Origin: Shewanella olleyana
Lineage (GTDB): Bacteria > Pseudomonadota > Gammaproteobacteria > Enterobacterales > Shewanellaceae
Length of the DNA: 64,000 bases
Reading direction: 5' to 3'
Assembly (NCBI RefSeq): GCF_023283825.1
Contig: NZ_JAKILD010000014.1
Location: 62,001-126,000, forward strand
Shown: one piece after another, positions 27,225-36,738 of the stretch
How the letters are laid out: each line of letters begins with the position of its first letter
How positions within the stretch are numbered: position 1 is the first letter of the stretch
Position numbers and translations under genes: made by a program
The notes under the pieces: model-generated
The model's input: the letters and a program-made list of their open reading frames with translations, nothing else
Told to the model about the DNA's origin: nothing
Database searches by the model: none

Positions 27225-27287
27225 GAGGTTGTTTCCTTTAGGGTGGTTGTGGGTAAAAGCTATATGCTTTGGGTTGAAAAGGTTGGT

Positions 27288-29309
27288 TTACTTAATGAAT
27301 CCGATTGGTTGGTTTGGTTTCTTCCTGTTGTTTTCTTGGATTAGTATTTCGAGGTTTCTTTTGTCCGTTAATGGTTTCTTACTCATACGGTTTCTTCTGG
27401 CGGCAATCGCAAAATCACCTAGGCTTAAATAACTCAGTTGCTTTAATCCATGGTTTATTTCCGCTGGTGGTTTACCGAATAAATCCCCGTAAAGTGCGAT
27501 TGATTGCTTTGCTGATAGATATTGAAATGTCAGCTTGAAATCGAATCGTCTCAGAAGCGCCGTATCGAGATTTCCTGAGAAGTTAGTTGCTGCGAATACA
27601 GTTTGCTCACATTGGTCTAATTCAATGAGGATTTGATTTACAAGCTGTCTCTCGTGCTGTTGTGATAATGTCTCTCGACTCGTGAGTACACTATCAACTT
27701 CATCTAGAAAAATAATCGAATCTTCGTTTTTAGCCTGTCTGAACAGCCTTGCGATATTTTGTTCTGCCTCACCGACATACTTGGATAAAACATCACTTGG
27801 TTTGATAATCATTAAGGCATGTTCGGTTTGCTCTGCAATGTAATGCACGAAGGCTGATTTACCTGTACCAGCACTGCCGAGAAGTAATGACCTTGAACCG
27901 TTGAACTGACTTACCGTATTAATGACCTGTTCGACAGTGGAGTGGGTGCCTGCAAGGTTGATAAAATTAGGGTTAAAGTCCATTTCAGGTTGATAGCAGG
28001 TTATTGATATTTGCCGTCCGCAAGCAGATAAGCATTCCTCAATATGGTGGTCTAAGCATTGCTCCGCATCCTTACCTGTAAGGTTTAAGGCTCTAGCTAC
28101 ATTGCTGGCATTAACAACGTGAGCAGGTGTTAAATCAGGCAGGTTCGCCAGTCCATTCTTATAACCTTGTGAAAGCCTTAAGCCTTTAAGTGGCTTTGCC
28201 AATATCTGGGCTTTAATGTGTTTGGGTGGAACGCCAATATGAAGGACATAACTGAACCGCCTAATAACCGATTCAGGTAAGCAATCAATATGATTGGTTA
28301 TCCATATACAAGGTAGGGCATTGGTTTCTAATGTGGCGTGAAGCCTATCCTTGCTGACCTTTAAGCCATTGGTGTATTCACTAAAGATATCTTCTACCTC
28401 ATCCAACAAAAGGCAGCTTGATTCATTTTGTGTAAATAGCTTTTGCATCAGGCGGTAATGTTGTAATCGAAGGTGAGCAATGTTCCTTTCCGAGCTGATT
28501 TCATCAACGCCATGAAACAGGTTTTCCCCCACGGCCTTAACTGCAATAAGGTTGGACTTGGTGTAACGGCTTAATGCCTGTGAAAATGAGGTTTTCCCAG
28601 TCCCCGCACTGCCATATAGCAGGATATTTACCCCCGTCGTCTTATGCTTTACCGCTTGGTTTAAAAACTGGCTGACAAACTGGGATTCTATGTGGGGGTA
28701 ATCGTTAAGGGTTAATGAGGTTGGTTGTAACTGATAATAAAGGCCATTCAATAAGTCGTGGTATGACTTTGCCTTGTGGCTCATTAAGTTCTTTGCCAGT
28801 ACATAAGGCATCAATAACAAACCGAAGATAGAACGGTCAGATTGTTCGAAAAGTGAGGTGTTTGATATCAGTTGAACGGCATAAGAAAGCTCATCTACCT
28901 TAAGGTTTAATGCCTCAGCAATAATGATATCGACATCACTGACCCAATGGCGAAGGTGCTCGTCAAAGAGTGCATATAGACCTTCGTTTATGGTCGTGAC
29001 TGCACATAGTTTCAGTACGGCTTTGCATTGAACAGGCAATTCAAGCTTATTCACTAAAAGCTGTAAGTTATGCTCAAAGGTTAGCGTTAAAGCGGTATCG
29101 ACTTTCACTGATGACAAGGATTGTTGAAAGGCCGCTAATTTCTTTTGAGGGCAGTCTCGGTAAAGTTTTTTGAATCTTTTCCCTGTAATACGACTAATGA
29201 TATCTCGTGGTAAGTCTTGCATGAAGTCGTCATCAAAAACATTAATATCTAATATCTCTAAAGCAACAGTTGATGCAATGTATCGAGCATGAGATTCAAC
29301 GGTTTGCAT
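27288..29309 (-). CDS. Double-AAA+ ATPase of the element
   Basis: The start at ATG 29309 follows AAGGA; an in-frame ATG at 29381 has no site. The 673-residue protein has an N-terminal helical part (1-210) and two AAA+ modules. Module 1: Walker A G233-S-A-G-T-G-K-T240, Walker B L-L-L-D-E-V-E-D (about 300-307), Arg pair 350/351. Module 2: Walker A G478-S-A-G-T-G-K-S485, Walker B I-I-F-L-D-E-V-D-S (532-540), Arg pair 587/588. Both sites look active, so a hexameric machine like CDC48/p97-type tandem ATPases is plausible. The substrate is unknown. It heads a minus-strand operon with two small genes. No protease, helicase or nuclease domain is fused to it. Confidence 0.85.
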   Translation of the reverse strand: MQTVESHARYIASTVALEILDINVFDDDFMQDLPRDIISRITGKRFKKLYRDCPQKKLAAFQQSLSSVKVDTALTLTFEHNLQLLVNKLELPVQCKAVLKLCAVTTINEGLYALFDEHLRHWVSDVDIIIAEALNLKVDELSYAVQLISNTSLFEQSDRSIFGLLLMPYVLAKNLMSHKAKSYHDLLNGLYYQLQPTSLTLNDYPHIESQFVSQFLNQAVKHKTTGVNILLYGSAGTGKTSFSQALSRYTKSNLIAVKAVGENLFHGVDEISSERNIAHLRLQHYRLMQKLFTQNESSCLLLDEVEDIFSEYTNGLKVSKDRLHATLETNALPCIWITNHIDCLPESVIRRFSYVLHIGVPPKHIKAQILAKPLKGLRLSQGYKNGLANLPDLTPAHVVNASNVARALNLTGKDAEQCLDHHIEECLSACGRQISITCYQPEMDFNPNFINLAGTHSTVEQVINTVSQFNGSRSLLLGSAGTGKSAFVHYIAEQTEHALMIIKPSDVLSKYVGEAEQNIARLFRQAKNEDSIIFLDEVDSVLTSRETLSQQHERQLVNQILIELDQCEQTVFAATNFSGNLDTALLRRFDFKLTFQYLSAKQSIALYGDLFGKPPAEINHGLKQLSYLSLGDFAIAARRNRMSKKPLTDKRNLEILIQENNRKKPNQPIGFIK

Positions 29310-29451
29310 AGTGTTCCTTGGTGTTTGCTTTGATACCAAGGTAACAGGCCAAATATAGGATTTATATGCAAAAACTGACAACCTTATTCAGGTTAAACTA
29401 TTTGAACCATAACCTACGTCTTAGCATATAGAGTAGATATATTAGGCTTTT

Positions 29452-29991
29452 TTATCGGTTATCTTTATTTTCATATAGGGCTTTAATTGAATCTTTACCA
29501 TTAAAGCTTAAAAATTTGATTTTAATTACCTTTGGGGTGTTTTTACGTTTCTTCTCAAGGTCTATTCTGGCTTCTTGGGACAATTTTTTGTGCGTGTATT
29601 CATATCTGATTAAGCCAAGATTATGTAATTTTTTTAATGCAGCCTGTACAAATGGCGCGCTTGGCTTCAATTGACTTTTTTGAGTGTTAGCTTGTTTGTA
29701 ATCAGTAGCTTTCGCAAATTTTTCGGCAATATTGTCCAAAGTTGAAAAAGTAATATATTGAGATAGGTGAAACTTTATAGATAACACCCTGGTAATTAAA
29801 AAAACACCTAGTTCTAGTTCTTGTGGTGTTAAGTATGGCTTGATCTTTATTGATGGTTCCTCTGACTGCTCACTATTAGGGTTAAATGTTCTCGCTTGAA
29901 GTAACTTCATTATGAACTTCTTTGTATATCTTGATTTTGCTTCTGAATAAGGGAGAGAGTTATCTTTTCTTATAGTCATTTGGTTATCCAT
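29452..29991 (-). CDS. Probable winged-helix protein, divergent from the 717-residue gene
   Basis: The 179-residue product (start ATG 29991; upstream 30039 and downstream 29979 are also possible and none has a good ribosome site) is basic and helical. It contains L-T-P-Q-E-L-E-L-G-V-F-L-I-T-R-V and F-V-Q-A-A-L-K-K-L-H-N-L-G-L-I-R-Y-E-Y, the latter resembling the recognition helix and wing of winged-helix DNA-binding proteins. It is probably a regulator or replication accessory, given the divergent arrangement with the 717-residue gene and the AT-rich 115-base gap. I do not recognise a family. Confidence 0.55.
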   Translation of the reverse strand: MDNQMTIRKDNSLPYSEAKSRYTKKFIMKLLQARTFNPNSEQSEEPSIKIKPYLTPQELELGVFLITRVLSIKFHLSQYITFSTLDNIAEKFAKATDYKQANTQKSQLKPSAPFVQAALKKLHNLGLIRYEYTHKKLSQEARIDLEKKRKNTPKVIKIKFLSFNGKDSIKALYENKDNR

Positions 29992-30105
29992 ATAGATAAT
30001 TATATATTTTAAATAAGTATTATATAAATCTATATACAAAATGATGTTTTTTCAAGGCCATAATAATATTAGTGCAAAGACAACTGCGCATAATAGAGGT
30101 GACTA

Positions 30106-32259
30106 ATGAGTTCGAGAAAAAAACAAAAAACTGAATTTCCTAAATCTGTTTTGAACAATCGAAGAGAGCAATTTCAACATGTCGCTGATGCTAGTGACTG
30201 TAAAGTCAGTGACTTGTCGGTTCACCGTGGTGGGGGAGGGAAAAGAAAAATAAGCGGTTGGGATGATGATGAAGATATGCTGATTAAGTCTTTAGTCGCT
30301 ACAAAAGGATTAAAATCGGTGTATGTGGGTGTAAATACATTACCAGTTGATGAAGAGGGTATTAGATGGGTGAAAGTAATTTTTGAAGATGAATCCAGTG
30401 AACCTAAATCAAATGTTTTTTATAAAATTGCGCCGACAATCAGAAGCCAACATTACAAAGGTAATGTTACTTATCTCTGGGCTGTAAAGGTTTTAAACGA
30501 AGTCGATGCGATAAACTTACAGCAGAGCATAGCTGAAAAATTAGATGGAAAATGCTCAGCTAAACTGACTTCGTATATTCGTTTGGCAGACGATATATAT
30601 TTTAAAGATAAAGAGGTGCTTAGAGAAGGAGTCTCTTTATATTCAGATGGTAGAAAGTACACATCTAGTTGGTCGACAATGGGGGACACTGAATATTTTG
30701 CTAACTTAGTAGCAGACCTTCAGCTTGATTTGTTGCCAATGCCGCAAAATATTACTTTAGGTGGAAAACAACCTATACCGCCTGAAAGAAAAAGCCGTCC
30801 TCTTTTAGTTAACCATTTAATTATAGATGCTTCACATTCTGAATTATGCAACCCTGAGGCAATTTATATTTCGGTGTTAGCTGCAACCAGTAGCATGCTC
30901 GGAGAAAAAGTATCTGTATCTTTTCCTGATGAGTTATCGGTAGACGTTGAGCACAATACTTCGGCAGTGTTCTCAACTTGCTTTCTGGGAAGAGAATTTG
31001 ATGGTAGTACTGAAGCTATTAAGGCTGTTGGCCAGTGCATGTCAATTTTTCAAAAGAATGCGGAATCACATGTAAAGTCAGCCAAAGTTTCTAAACGTGT
31101 TGATACTAAATTTAATGCGAGGATGGAAGACGCAAATGTAGCTCTAGCTGTAAAAGCTGCTAATCAGTTCGACGCAGTTAAAAATCAAGAGGGTTATGAC
31201 CTGCCCACACATTATAAATCTATTGCCAAGCAGTACGGTGAATCAGAAATAAGCTGTAATTTTGAAAGCCCTTTTTTTCATACTAATAACGTTCAGAATG
31301 TGATTGATGATTCACAGCATATTCATAGTGCATTATTCATCCCTTTAAATTTAAAGCGAGTATTTGATGATGCAAAAACGGATAGCAATTTAGAAAAGAA
31401 CCTAGCAGGTATATTAAGCCAACAGCAAGTCGGTAATGTAGCTATTTTGGCTGGCTGTACTGTAACTGATTGGGATAATAGCGTGATGTCCTACGAGCAT
31501 GAAGTTTCTTCATATGACAACGCAGCTTCTTGTTTTGATATTTATCTTGGTTCACCAGTTAAGCAGTCAAATGTAGCAAAGAAATATCAGGTTACAGATC
31601 GAGTATCAGAAGAATTGTTTAGCTACCTAAACACGCTACAGTCGCATATGTCCAATCTAGAAAATGTGACAGCATCGATTCAGCTATCAAACCAAGCTCT
31701 CTCATTATTGGATGAGTTTTACTTTGATATTGATAGCTTACTATCCAAAGCACCGAGTAATACATGGGTCATTGACCGATTGCTGAATTTAAAACAACTC
31801 GTATTTAAGTTGGCACTTAGCATAGCTTATGTTGATAGTTATGATTGTGACGATAAAGTAATAGAACCCGTTGAGGAAATATCGAAATGTGTATTCATTA
31901 AGGCAGCTAAACTAACATTGTTTATCGGTGAACAGATTCTCATGTTGGGATATAACGAACATATTGACTATGTTAATGCTCTTTCAATAGTGCCTAAACT
32001 TCGCTTGTTATCAGGTAAGTTTACAGCTCGTACTTTATATAAAGATAAAGGTTGGGCAGGCGTTAAAAATAACCCTTTAAGAACTAAAGGGGCACTGGAA
32101 GTGCTAGAACTGCATGGATGGGTTCACGTGGTTAATGAAAAAGATAATGGTGAAGAAGTCATTAAAACCTATATTGTTCATCCTAGCTTACGCAACTCTT
32201 GCGATCGACAAGCCCCCACAGCCCCCAGTAGTGAATCAATGAAGTTGTCATTGAATTAG
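30106..32259 (+). CDS. Large unrecognised protein, possible replication factor
   Basis: The 717-residue product has GAGGTGAC before its ATG. The first 50 residues are basic and low in structure; residues 50-250 show alternating strands (for example S-V-Y-V-G-V-N-T-L-P and W-V-K-V-I-F-E-D-E), and the last 100 residues end in a winged-helix-like part, F-T-A-R-T-L-Y-K-D-K-G-W-A-G-V-K-N-N-P and A-L-E-V-L-E-L-H-G-W-V-H-V. That C-terminal form recalls DUF3987-type replication proteins of phages and islands, but no Walker A is seen, so I do not claim a helicase. It precedes a Rep-like gene by 100 bases on the same strand, which supports a role in element replication. Confidence 0.55.
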   Translation: MSSRKKQKTEFPKSVLNNRREQFQHVADASDCKVSDLSVHRGGGGKRKISGWDDDEDMLIKSLVATKGLKSVYVGVNTLPVDEEGIRWVKVIFEDESSEPKSNVFYKIAPTIRSQHYKGNVTYLWAVKVLNEVDAINLQQSIAEKLDGKCSAKLTSYIRLADDIYFKDKEVLREGVSLYSDGRKYTSSWSTMGDTEYFANLVADLQLDLLPMPQNITLGGKQPIPPERKSRPLLVNHLIIDASHSELCNPEAIYISVLAATSSMLGEKVSVSFPDELSVDVEHNTSAVFSTCFLGREFDGSTEAIKAVGQCMSIFQKNAESHVKSAKVSKRVDTKFNARMEDANVALAVKAANQFDAVKNQEGYDLPTHYKSIAKQYGESEISCNFESPFFHTNNVQNVIDDSQHIHSALFIPLNLKRVFDDAKTDSNLEKNLAGILSQQQVGNVAILAGCTVTDWDNSVMSYEHEVSSYDNAASCFDIYLGSPVKQSNVAKKYQVTDRVSEELFSYLNTLQSHMSNLENVTASIQLSNQALSLLDEFYFDIDSLLSKAPSNTWVIDRLLNLKQLVFKLALSIAYVDSYDCDDKVIEPVEEISKCVFIKAAKLTLFIGEQILMLGYNEHIDYVNALSIVPKLRLLSGKFTARTLYKDKGWAGVKNNPLRTKGALEVLELHGWVHVVNEKDNGEEVIKTYIVHPSLRNSCDRQAPTAPSSESMKLSLN

Positions 32260-32359
32260 CATATTACACAGAGTGAATTATATAGATTCATATTTCTATG
32301 AAATAGATAACTGTAAATCTTAATTTAGATACAGAGCTATCAATAAATTAAGGGTGTAT

Positions 32360-33580
32360 ATGTTACCAGTCGATCATCAAGAGTTAGTTAATTTTATTGC
32401 AGATGAAATCATGACGGCTGAGGAAGCTTCTAAGCTTCTTCGCCTTTCAAAAGGAACGTTAAAAAAATATAGGCATAAAGGTATAGGGCCTAGATATTTA
32501 AAACTTGAAGGTGCCGTTAGGTATAAATTATCGGATATTATTCAGTATGTTCATAGCAGTACTGAAGGTACTACAAGCGTACAAAACAAAGCTTTCTTGG
32601 GCATATTAGGTACCAATGTAAAGTTACTTCATTATATTAAAAATGCCATAGTAAAATCAGAAACGTTCAAACTTGTCACTCCTAACTCGGCTTTACTTAA
32701 ACAATACTTAGATAAGTCTAATATAGACAATATTAAGTGGTCTTTTGATAACCTAACGTTAAACTTTGAATTAAGTGAAGAACTAGGTGTTGAGTATCAG
32801 AAAGTAGTTGAAGCATTAGTAAATTCTGGTCTAGTTAAAGTGGAGTCTAGTTCCAAACAGTATAGCTTTAGACATCGAATATACTCTTCAGAGTCCAACC
32901 TTAAAGAGGGGAAGTGCGGTATAGCTTTATTGCATAATGATTTAACAAAAGGGCATGATTTCAGCTTTCAAATTAGGCTTAACCCAAGTCAATTTGATAC
33001 AAAGAAGAAAAGGGCAAAGCTCAAGAGTACACTTAGTTTGTTATTTGGTAACAAGTTGAGTGAAACACTTGGAAGGGCGTTTGTTTCACGGTTTGATATT
33101 TGTTTTGATTTACCTAAGTTTAATCATGACCTAGTTATTTACCGCTTCAAGTCTACTAGAAAAAGAATGGTAATTAGAGCAGAAGGTAAGAGCAACACTA
33201 ATTATATTTGTGAAGGGTCTAGAAGACGGAACCGAGTTAAGTCTTACAGAAAGGGTGACGGTACACGCATAGAGTTTGAATTTTATCCTGGCAGTAAAAA
33301 GTTAAGTCTTAATGACTTATTAGATTATGAAATGCCTTTTAAGCGTTTTGAACTGTATGCTCCTGATTTTTTACTAGAAGATGAAATTCACCCGTACACT
33401 ATTCATGCAATCAATACTCTTGGTATAAATAAGGCCATATCTAATTTGGATTGTAAAAAAGAAGCCAGAATACTTCGTAAGGTGCTTAAAAAACATTTAT
33501 TAGTAACAGATCCTGAGCAAATGACACTTATAGCACGTAAGCGTATTAAGAAGTTTATCTATCGCCTTTTGAAAGATTAG
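32360..33580 (+). CDS. Replication-initiator-like protein with N-terminal helix-turn-helix
   Basis: The start ATG 32360 has AAGGG six bases upstream. Of 406 residues, about 15-65 form an excisionase/MerR-like helix-turn-helix (M-T-A-E-E-A-S-K-L-L-R-L-S-K-G-T-L-K-K-Y), then a linker with a possible second winged helix. The C-terminal half shows R-F-D-I-C-F-D-L, N-Y-I-C-E-G-S-R-R-R-N-R-V-K-S-Y-R-K-G and T-R-I-E-F-E-F, the order of motifs (R-x-D, Y-x-G, tR-x-E) that I associate with Rep_trans/phage RstA-type initiators. Rolling-circle initiation from an element origin is therefore plausible. The catalytic Tyr cannot be assigned. It lies between the 717-residue gene and the resolvase. Confidence 0.6.
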   Translation: MLPVDHQELVNFIADEIMTAEEASKLLRLSKGTLKKYRHKGIGPRYLKLEGAVRYKLSDIIQYVHSSTEGTTSVQNKAFLGILGTNVKLLHYIKNAIVKSETFKLVTPNSALLKQYLDKSNIDNIKWSFDNLTLNFELSEELGVEYQKVVEALVNSGLVKVESSSKQYSFRHRIYSSESNLKEGKCGIALLHNDLTKGHDFSFQIRLNPSQFDTKKKRAKLKSTLSLLFGNKLSETLGRAFVSRFDICFDLPKFNHDLVIYRFKSTRKRMVIRAEGKSNTNYICEGSRRRNRVKSYRKGDGTRIEFEFYPGSKKLSLNDLLDYEMPFKRFELYAPDFLLEDEIHPYTIHAINTLGINKAISNLDCKKEARILRKVLKKHLLVTDPEQMTLIARKRIKKFIYRLLKD

Positions 33581-33617
33581 AGGGTGAGTTAATGTAAGGG
33601 GCTCAATTTGAGACAGC

Positions 33618-34163
33618 CTAACGCTTCAATACTGCTATGACGGTCTGCCTAGTGCAGCCTAATGAGCGTGCTATTTGCGCTTTGTTAGTGCCTTCAGAGA
33701 ATAGTTGATGAATATCAGCATGCAGCTTCTTATTCGGTTGCTTACCCTTGTAGCGGCCTTTGGATTTAGCTATAGCGATGCCTTCACGTTGACGCTCTAA
33801 GATCATAGCTCGTTCGAATTGGTAAATGCCACCAAGCATGGTCAGCATAAGATCTTGCATAGGGTTGCTTACCCCAGTGAACTCCAAGTGCTCTTTATGG
33901 AATTTAAGTGTGATGCCCTTAGAGGTGAAGCTTTTAACTAGTCTCAATAGATCTTCAGTGTTACGTGCCATACGGCTAATATCATGAACATGGATATAAT
34001 CCCCATCACGGGCATATTCGATGAGCTGAAGTAACTCGGGGCGGTTTGTATCTTTGCCACTGCATTTGTCTGTAAAGACTTTATCTAATTCGACATCTTT
34101 TAGTTGACGATCAATATTTTGATCTACTGAAGAAACTCTAATATATCCAATATGTTGACTCAT
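33618..34163 (-). CDS. Serine recombinase of the resolvase/invertase family
   Basis: The 181-residue product has the full resolvase N-terminal domain: I-G-Y-I-R-V-S11-S with the nucleophile Ser11, Q-N-I-D-R-Q, D-K-C-S-G-K-D-T-N-R-P, V-H-D-I-S-R-M-A-R-N, and the long helix G-G-I-Y-Q-F-E-R-A-M-I-L-E-R-Q-R-E-G-I-A. A C-terminal helix-turn-helix follows (K-A-Q-I-A-R-S-L-G-C-T-R-Q-T-V). Members resolve multimers or invert DNA segments. Length equals that of Tn3-type TnpR/Pin (about 180-185). It is convergent with the Rep-like gene, with a dyad in front of its start. Dimer resolution of a replicating circular form is a reasonable role. Confidence 0.93.
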   Translation of the reverse strand: MSQHIGYIRVSSVDQNIDRQLKDVELDKVFTDKCSGKDTNRPELLQLIEYARDGDYIHVHDISRMARNTEDLLRLVKSFTSKGITLKFHKEHLEFTGVSNPMQDLMLTMLGGIYQFERAMILERQREGIAIAKSKGRYKGKQPNKKLHADIHQLFSEGTNKAQIARSLGCTRQTVIAVLKR

Positions 34164-34579
34164 AATTATTACCGTGTAGTTAAGTTCTACAGTACAACTT
34201 AACTGGATATTTTAGAAGCCTCAATATGTAAAATTGACAGACTAATTCCGGTAGAGAAATTCTCATTTAGGAGGCGTGAAGTTGGATTAGGTCACTATAG
34301 ATTTATATATTTCCAAGAAGAATTGGGGCAAATTGGCATCACAGCAAAACCAATTATTTGAAGGCTAAAATCTATAGGTGTCTCTTATAACCCTACTCAA
34401 AGCTTACACAAATTGGTTTGGCTACAATGCTTTAACTAACCAAAATATAAGGATAAATATTTAAACTGTAAACTTTGAGTACACTTAAAATGTACAGCTT
34501 ATGATTCAAGTTAGTTAGCCAAATTGGCAATTTCACTAAACACTAAGTCAGGCTCAGATTTCGTTGTTATAAACCGCTG
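34164..34579. other. Region between the resolvase and the 610-residue gene
   Basis: About 415 bases, AT-rich, with no credible gene. It contains the dyad next to the resolvase start and may hold a res-like site. Nothing else is evident. Confidence 0.4.
34179..34203. promoter_or_regulatory. Dyad upstream of the resolvase gene, possible recombinase site
   Basis: GTTAAGTT (34179-34186) and AACTTAAC (34196-34203) are perfect inverse complements separated by nine bases, 16 bases before the resolvase start. Resolvases often bind such sites next to their own gene; this is inference. Confidence 0.4.
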
Positions 34580-36412
34580 TTAGTTGTTTGTAAATACATC
34601 AATGTTAAAGCGTAACAACTGCTCCGCTGTTGACTTTCTTATTGAGTTTAACTGCTTAATTGAGTTTAACTGCTTAAATGTTGACTGTTGCAATGATTGT
34701 GATGCTCTTCTGTTAGCTTTAAAATTTGATGAATGCTTATGCTCATGTGAGATTTCGTCGTTCAATCCTGCATTTAAATCTATATCTACATCTACGCCAT
34801 CCGTATAATTCTTATTACTGTCGAGGCACAGTTGAAATTGCCTCGACAGTTCTTGGTGAGTTGATATTAAATCGCTCAAATTATCAACGACTAAATTTAG
34901 TTGATCATTAAGTAAATTTCTAAAGGCATCAATATCATCATCCAACTTTACATTTAATGGTGCTAGTAACGCTTCACTAAGTTTTCTATTGCTGTAGGTT
35001 CTTTCATTTATCTGATCAAATATCATTTCAGTCATTTGATGAGATGCAAAACGCTTAATAGCTTCATACGATTGTTTAACTGTTAATGCTTTACCATGTT
35101 TTTCCATGTTATCTTTGGAGTAGCTTTTAGTGCCTATAGTAATTGTGGTTTTATTTTTTTTATTGTTTTTATTAAACCAAATTGAAAATCGTATCCCTCG
35201 AATAGCAACATTGCGGGACAATTTTATTTTTGAGTCTTTTTTAAATAGCACGGTATTTAAAGAATTGCTCCAAGCTTGGTAATCCCATAGAGCATTAATA
35301 ACTGCTTTTGGTAACGGAGGATAAAACTCGTGTATTAGAGTATTATTTTTGGGAAGTATTCGTGATTTTGTTGCTTCACTTAAATCTGGGTGCTCTGCTA
35401 TCTTACTGAATACTTTATTAAAAACACGATAAATAAACTGTTCTTCGTTTTCAGAATTTAATTCTCTGATTAAATCAGATTTTCTAAATTCAATATTTAA
35501 TATATTTTGGTCATTAGTATTGATATCTATTTTTGTGTCAGTTGAAAGGGGTGTTTCGTCAAAATACATATCTAAATGAATGCTTTCTGGAATAGCCCGC
35601 ACATGATTAGTTATTTCAGTAATCAGCTCTTCTATAATTGCATTGTTAAATTGGTTAACAATATCATATCGGTAATCAATTTCTTTTTGTATGTTAATCG
35701 TTGAAGGAAACTGGCTCTGACCATTTTTTATCCTGTGCAATAAATTTTTAACGGCCTTTGTTCGTATAGCAGGGATATTATTGGAACTCAAGGTAATCAA
35801 AGATTCAATAGTATTTAGAAGCTCATCACCATACATATAGGCACGCAAAATCAGATGATGGGGATAGTGTATGCGTAATTTATTTAAATTTGACCAATCA
35901 AACTCATTACTACTAAACAGCTCTGGGAGTATATCGAGTTCAATATTACGATTTTTACTTTGATTGTTTCGCTGATTGCGATTGTTTGAACCCTTATTAA
36001 ATAATTCCTTTATTTGTTGGGCTTGTGCATATGCTTTACCGTAGAAGCTTTCATATTTTTTCCCTTCATCGAGTGTTTCGAATAGTAGATAAAAATGGCT
36101 CCACTTAGCGACCATATGCTTATTGCTTTGACGTGGTTTATAACGACTTAAATCTACACCATGATTACGCATTGGATCGGGTGTAGTTTGTTTATCTATT
36201 TCTACGTTTTCGAGTGTAGCTTTCAAGAGCTCTGCGATCTTTTCGAGTTTAGGAAATGTGTCTTTATCCAGTTTTATTCTTTCGACAACGAGTAATAGTT
36301 GCATCCACTCAGCAATCACGCCTTCAATCGCAGCAGTAAATGGGTTGTTTTGCAGGATACGTTGATGATTGAGTATGCACTCAACTACTTTGTTTTCATC
36401 TATACTTTTCAA
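34580..36412 (-). CDS. Unrecognised 610-residue element protein
   Basis: I do not recognise this protein. It is soluble by appearance, polar and Asn/Lys/Ile-rich, with predicted long helices in the first 200 residues, a low-complexity N/R/Q segment near 155-170 (S-N-N-R-N-Q-R-N-N-Q-S-K-N-R-N), and a strand region near 400-420 (R-N-V-A-I-R-G-I-R-F-S-I-W-F-N-K-N). No Walker, HNH, PD-(D/E)xK or HEPN motif stands out. The C-terminus has a duplicated K-Q-L-N-S-I caused by a direct repeat of TTGAGTTTAACTGCTTAA. It sits between the resolvase and small plus-strand genes, in the usual cargo position of an island. Confidence 0.6.
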   Translation of the reverse strand: MKSIDENKVVECILNHQRILQNNPFTAAIEGVIAEWMQLLLVVERIKLDKDTFPKLEKIAELLKATLENVEIDKQTTPDPMRNHGVDLSRYKPRQSNKHMVAKWSHFYLLFETLDEGKKYESFYGKAYAQAQQIKELFNKGSNNRNQRNNQSKNRNIELDILPELFSSNEFDWSNLNKLRIHYPHHLILRAYMYGDELLNTIESLITLSSNNIPAIRTKAVKNLLHRIKNGQSQFPSTINIQKEIDYRYDIVNQFNNAIIEELITEITNHVRAIPESIHLDMYFDETPLSTDTKIDINTNDQNILNIEFRKSDLIRELNSENEEQFIYRVFNKVFSKIAEHPDLSEATKSRILPKNNTLIHEFYPPLPKAVINALWDYQAWSNSLNTVLFKKDSKIKLSRNVAIRGIRFSIWFNKNNKKNKTTITIGTKSYSKDNMEKHGKALTVKQSYEAIKRFASHQMTEMIFDQINERTYSNRKLSEALLAPLNVKLDDDIDAFRNLLNDQLNLVVDNLSDLISTHQELSRQFQLCLDSNKNYTDGVDVDIDLNAGLNDEISHEHKHSSNFKANRRASQSLQQSTFKQLNSIKQLNSIRKSTAEQLLRFNIDVFTNN

Positions 36413-36738
36413 CTGTCAGATTCCTAATATATAACTTGCATTCATAAATAACACTATTGCTGTAAATAGCTAAAAATACAATCCTTTTGTAGATTTAAAT
36501 GTGGTTGATTTTGATTTTTTGAATATTCACCGTGCATTCTTGATATTCAAAACGTGCAAAAGTAGCATATCAGCATGTATTATTTTTATTTTGTTGATTT
36601 GGGTATTCAAATTTGACTTGTTGAAGGTTTGTGTTTAGTCTTTCGAAGTATCAAGAAAGTCAGTTCTTCTAGCAAAGTCGCTGTAGAGGGGACGGAAGTT
36701 AAGTTCTTGGGATGTTTTTTAACTATGGAGTGATATGA
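36413..36738. other. Divergent region between the 610-residue and 113-residue genes
   Basis: About 325 AT-rich bases, presumably with both promoters. GAATATTCACCGTGCATTCTT is followed by a similar segment, GATATTCAAAACGTGCAAAAG, a possible imperfect direct repeat (36520-36561). No gene is visible. Confidence 0.4.
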
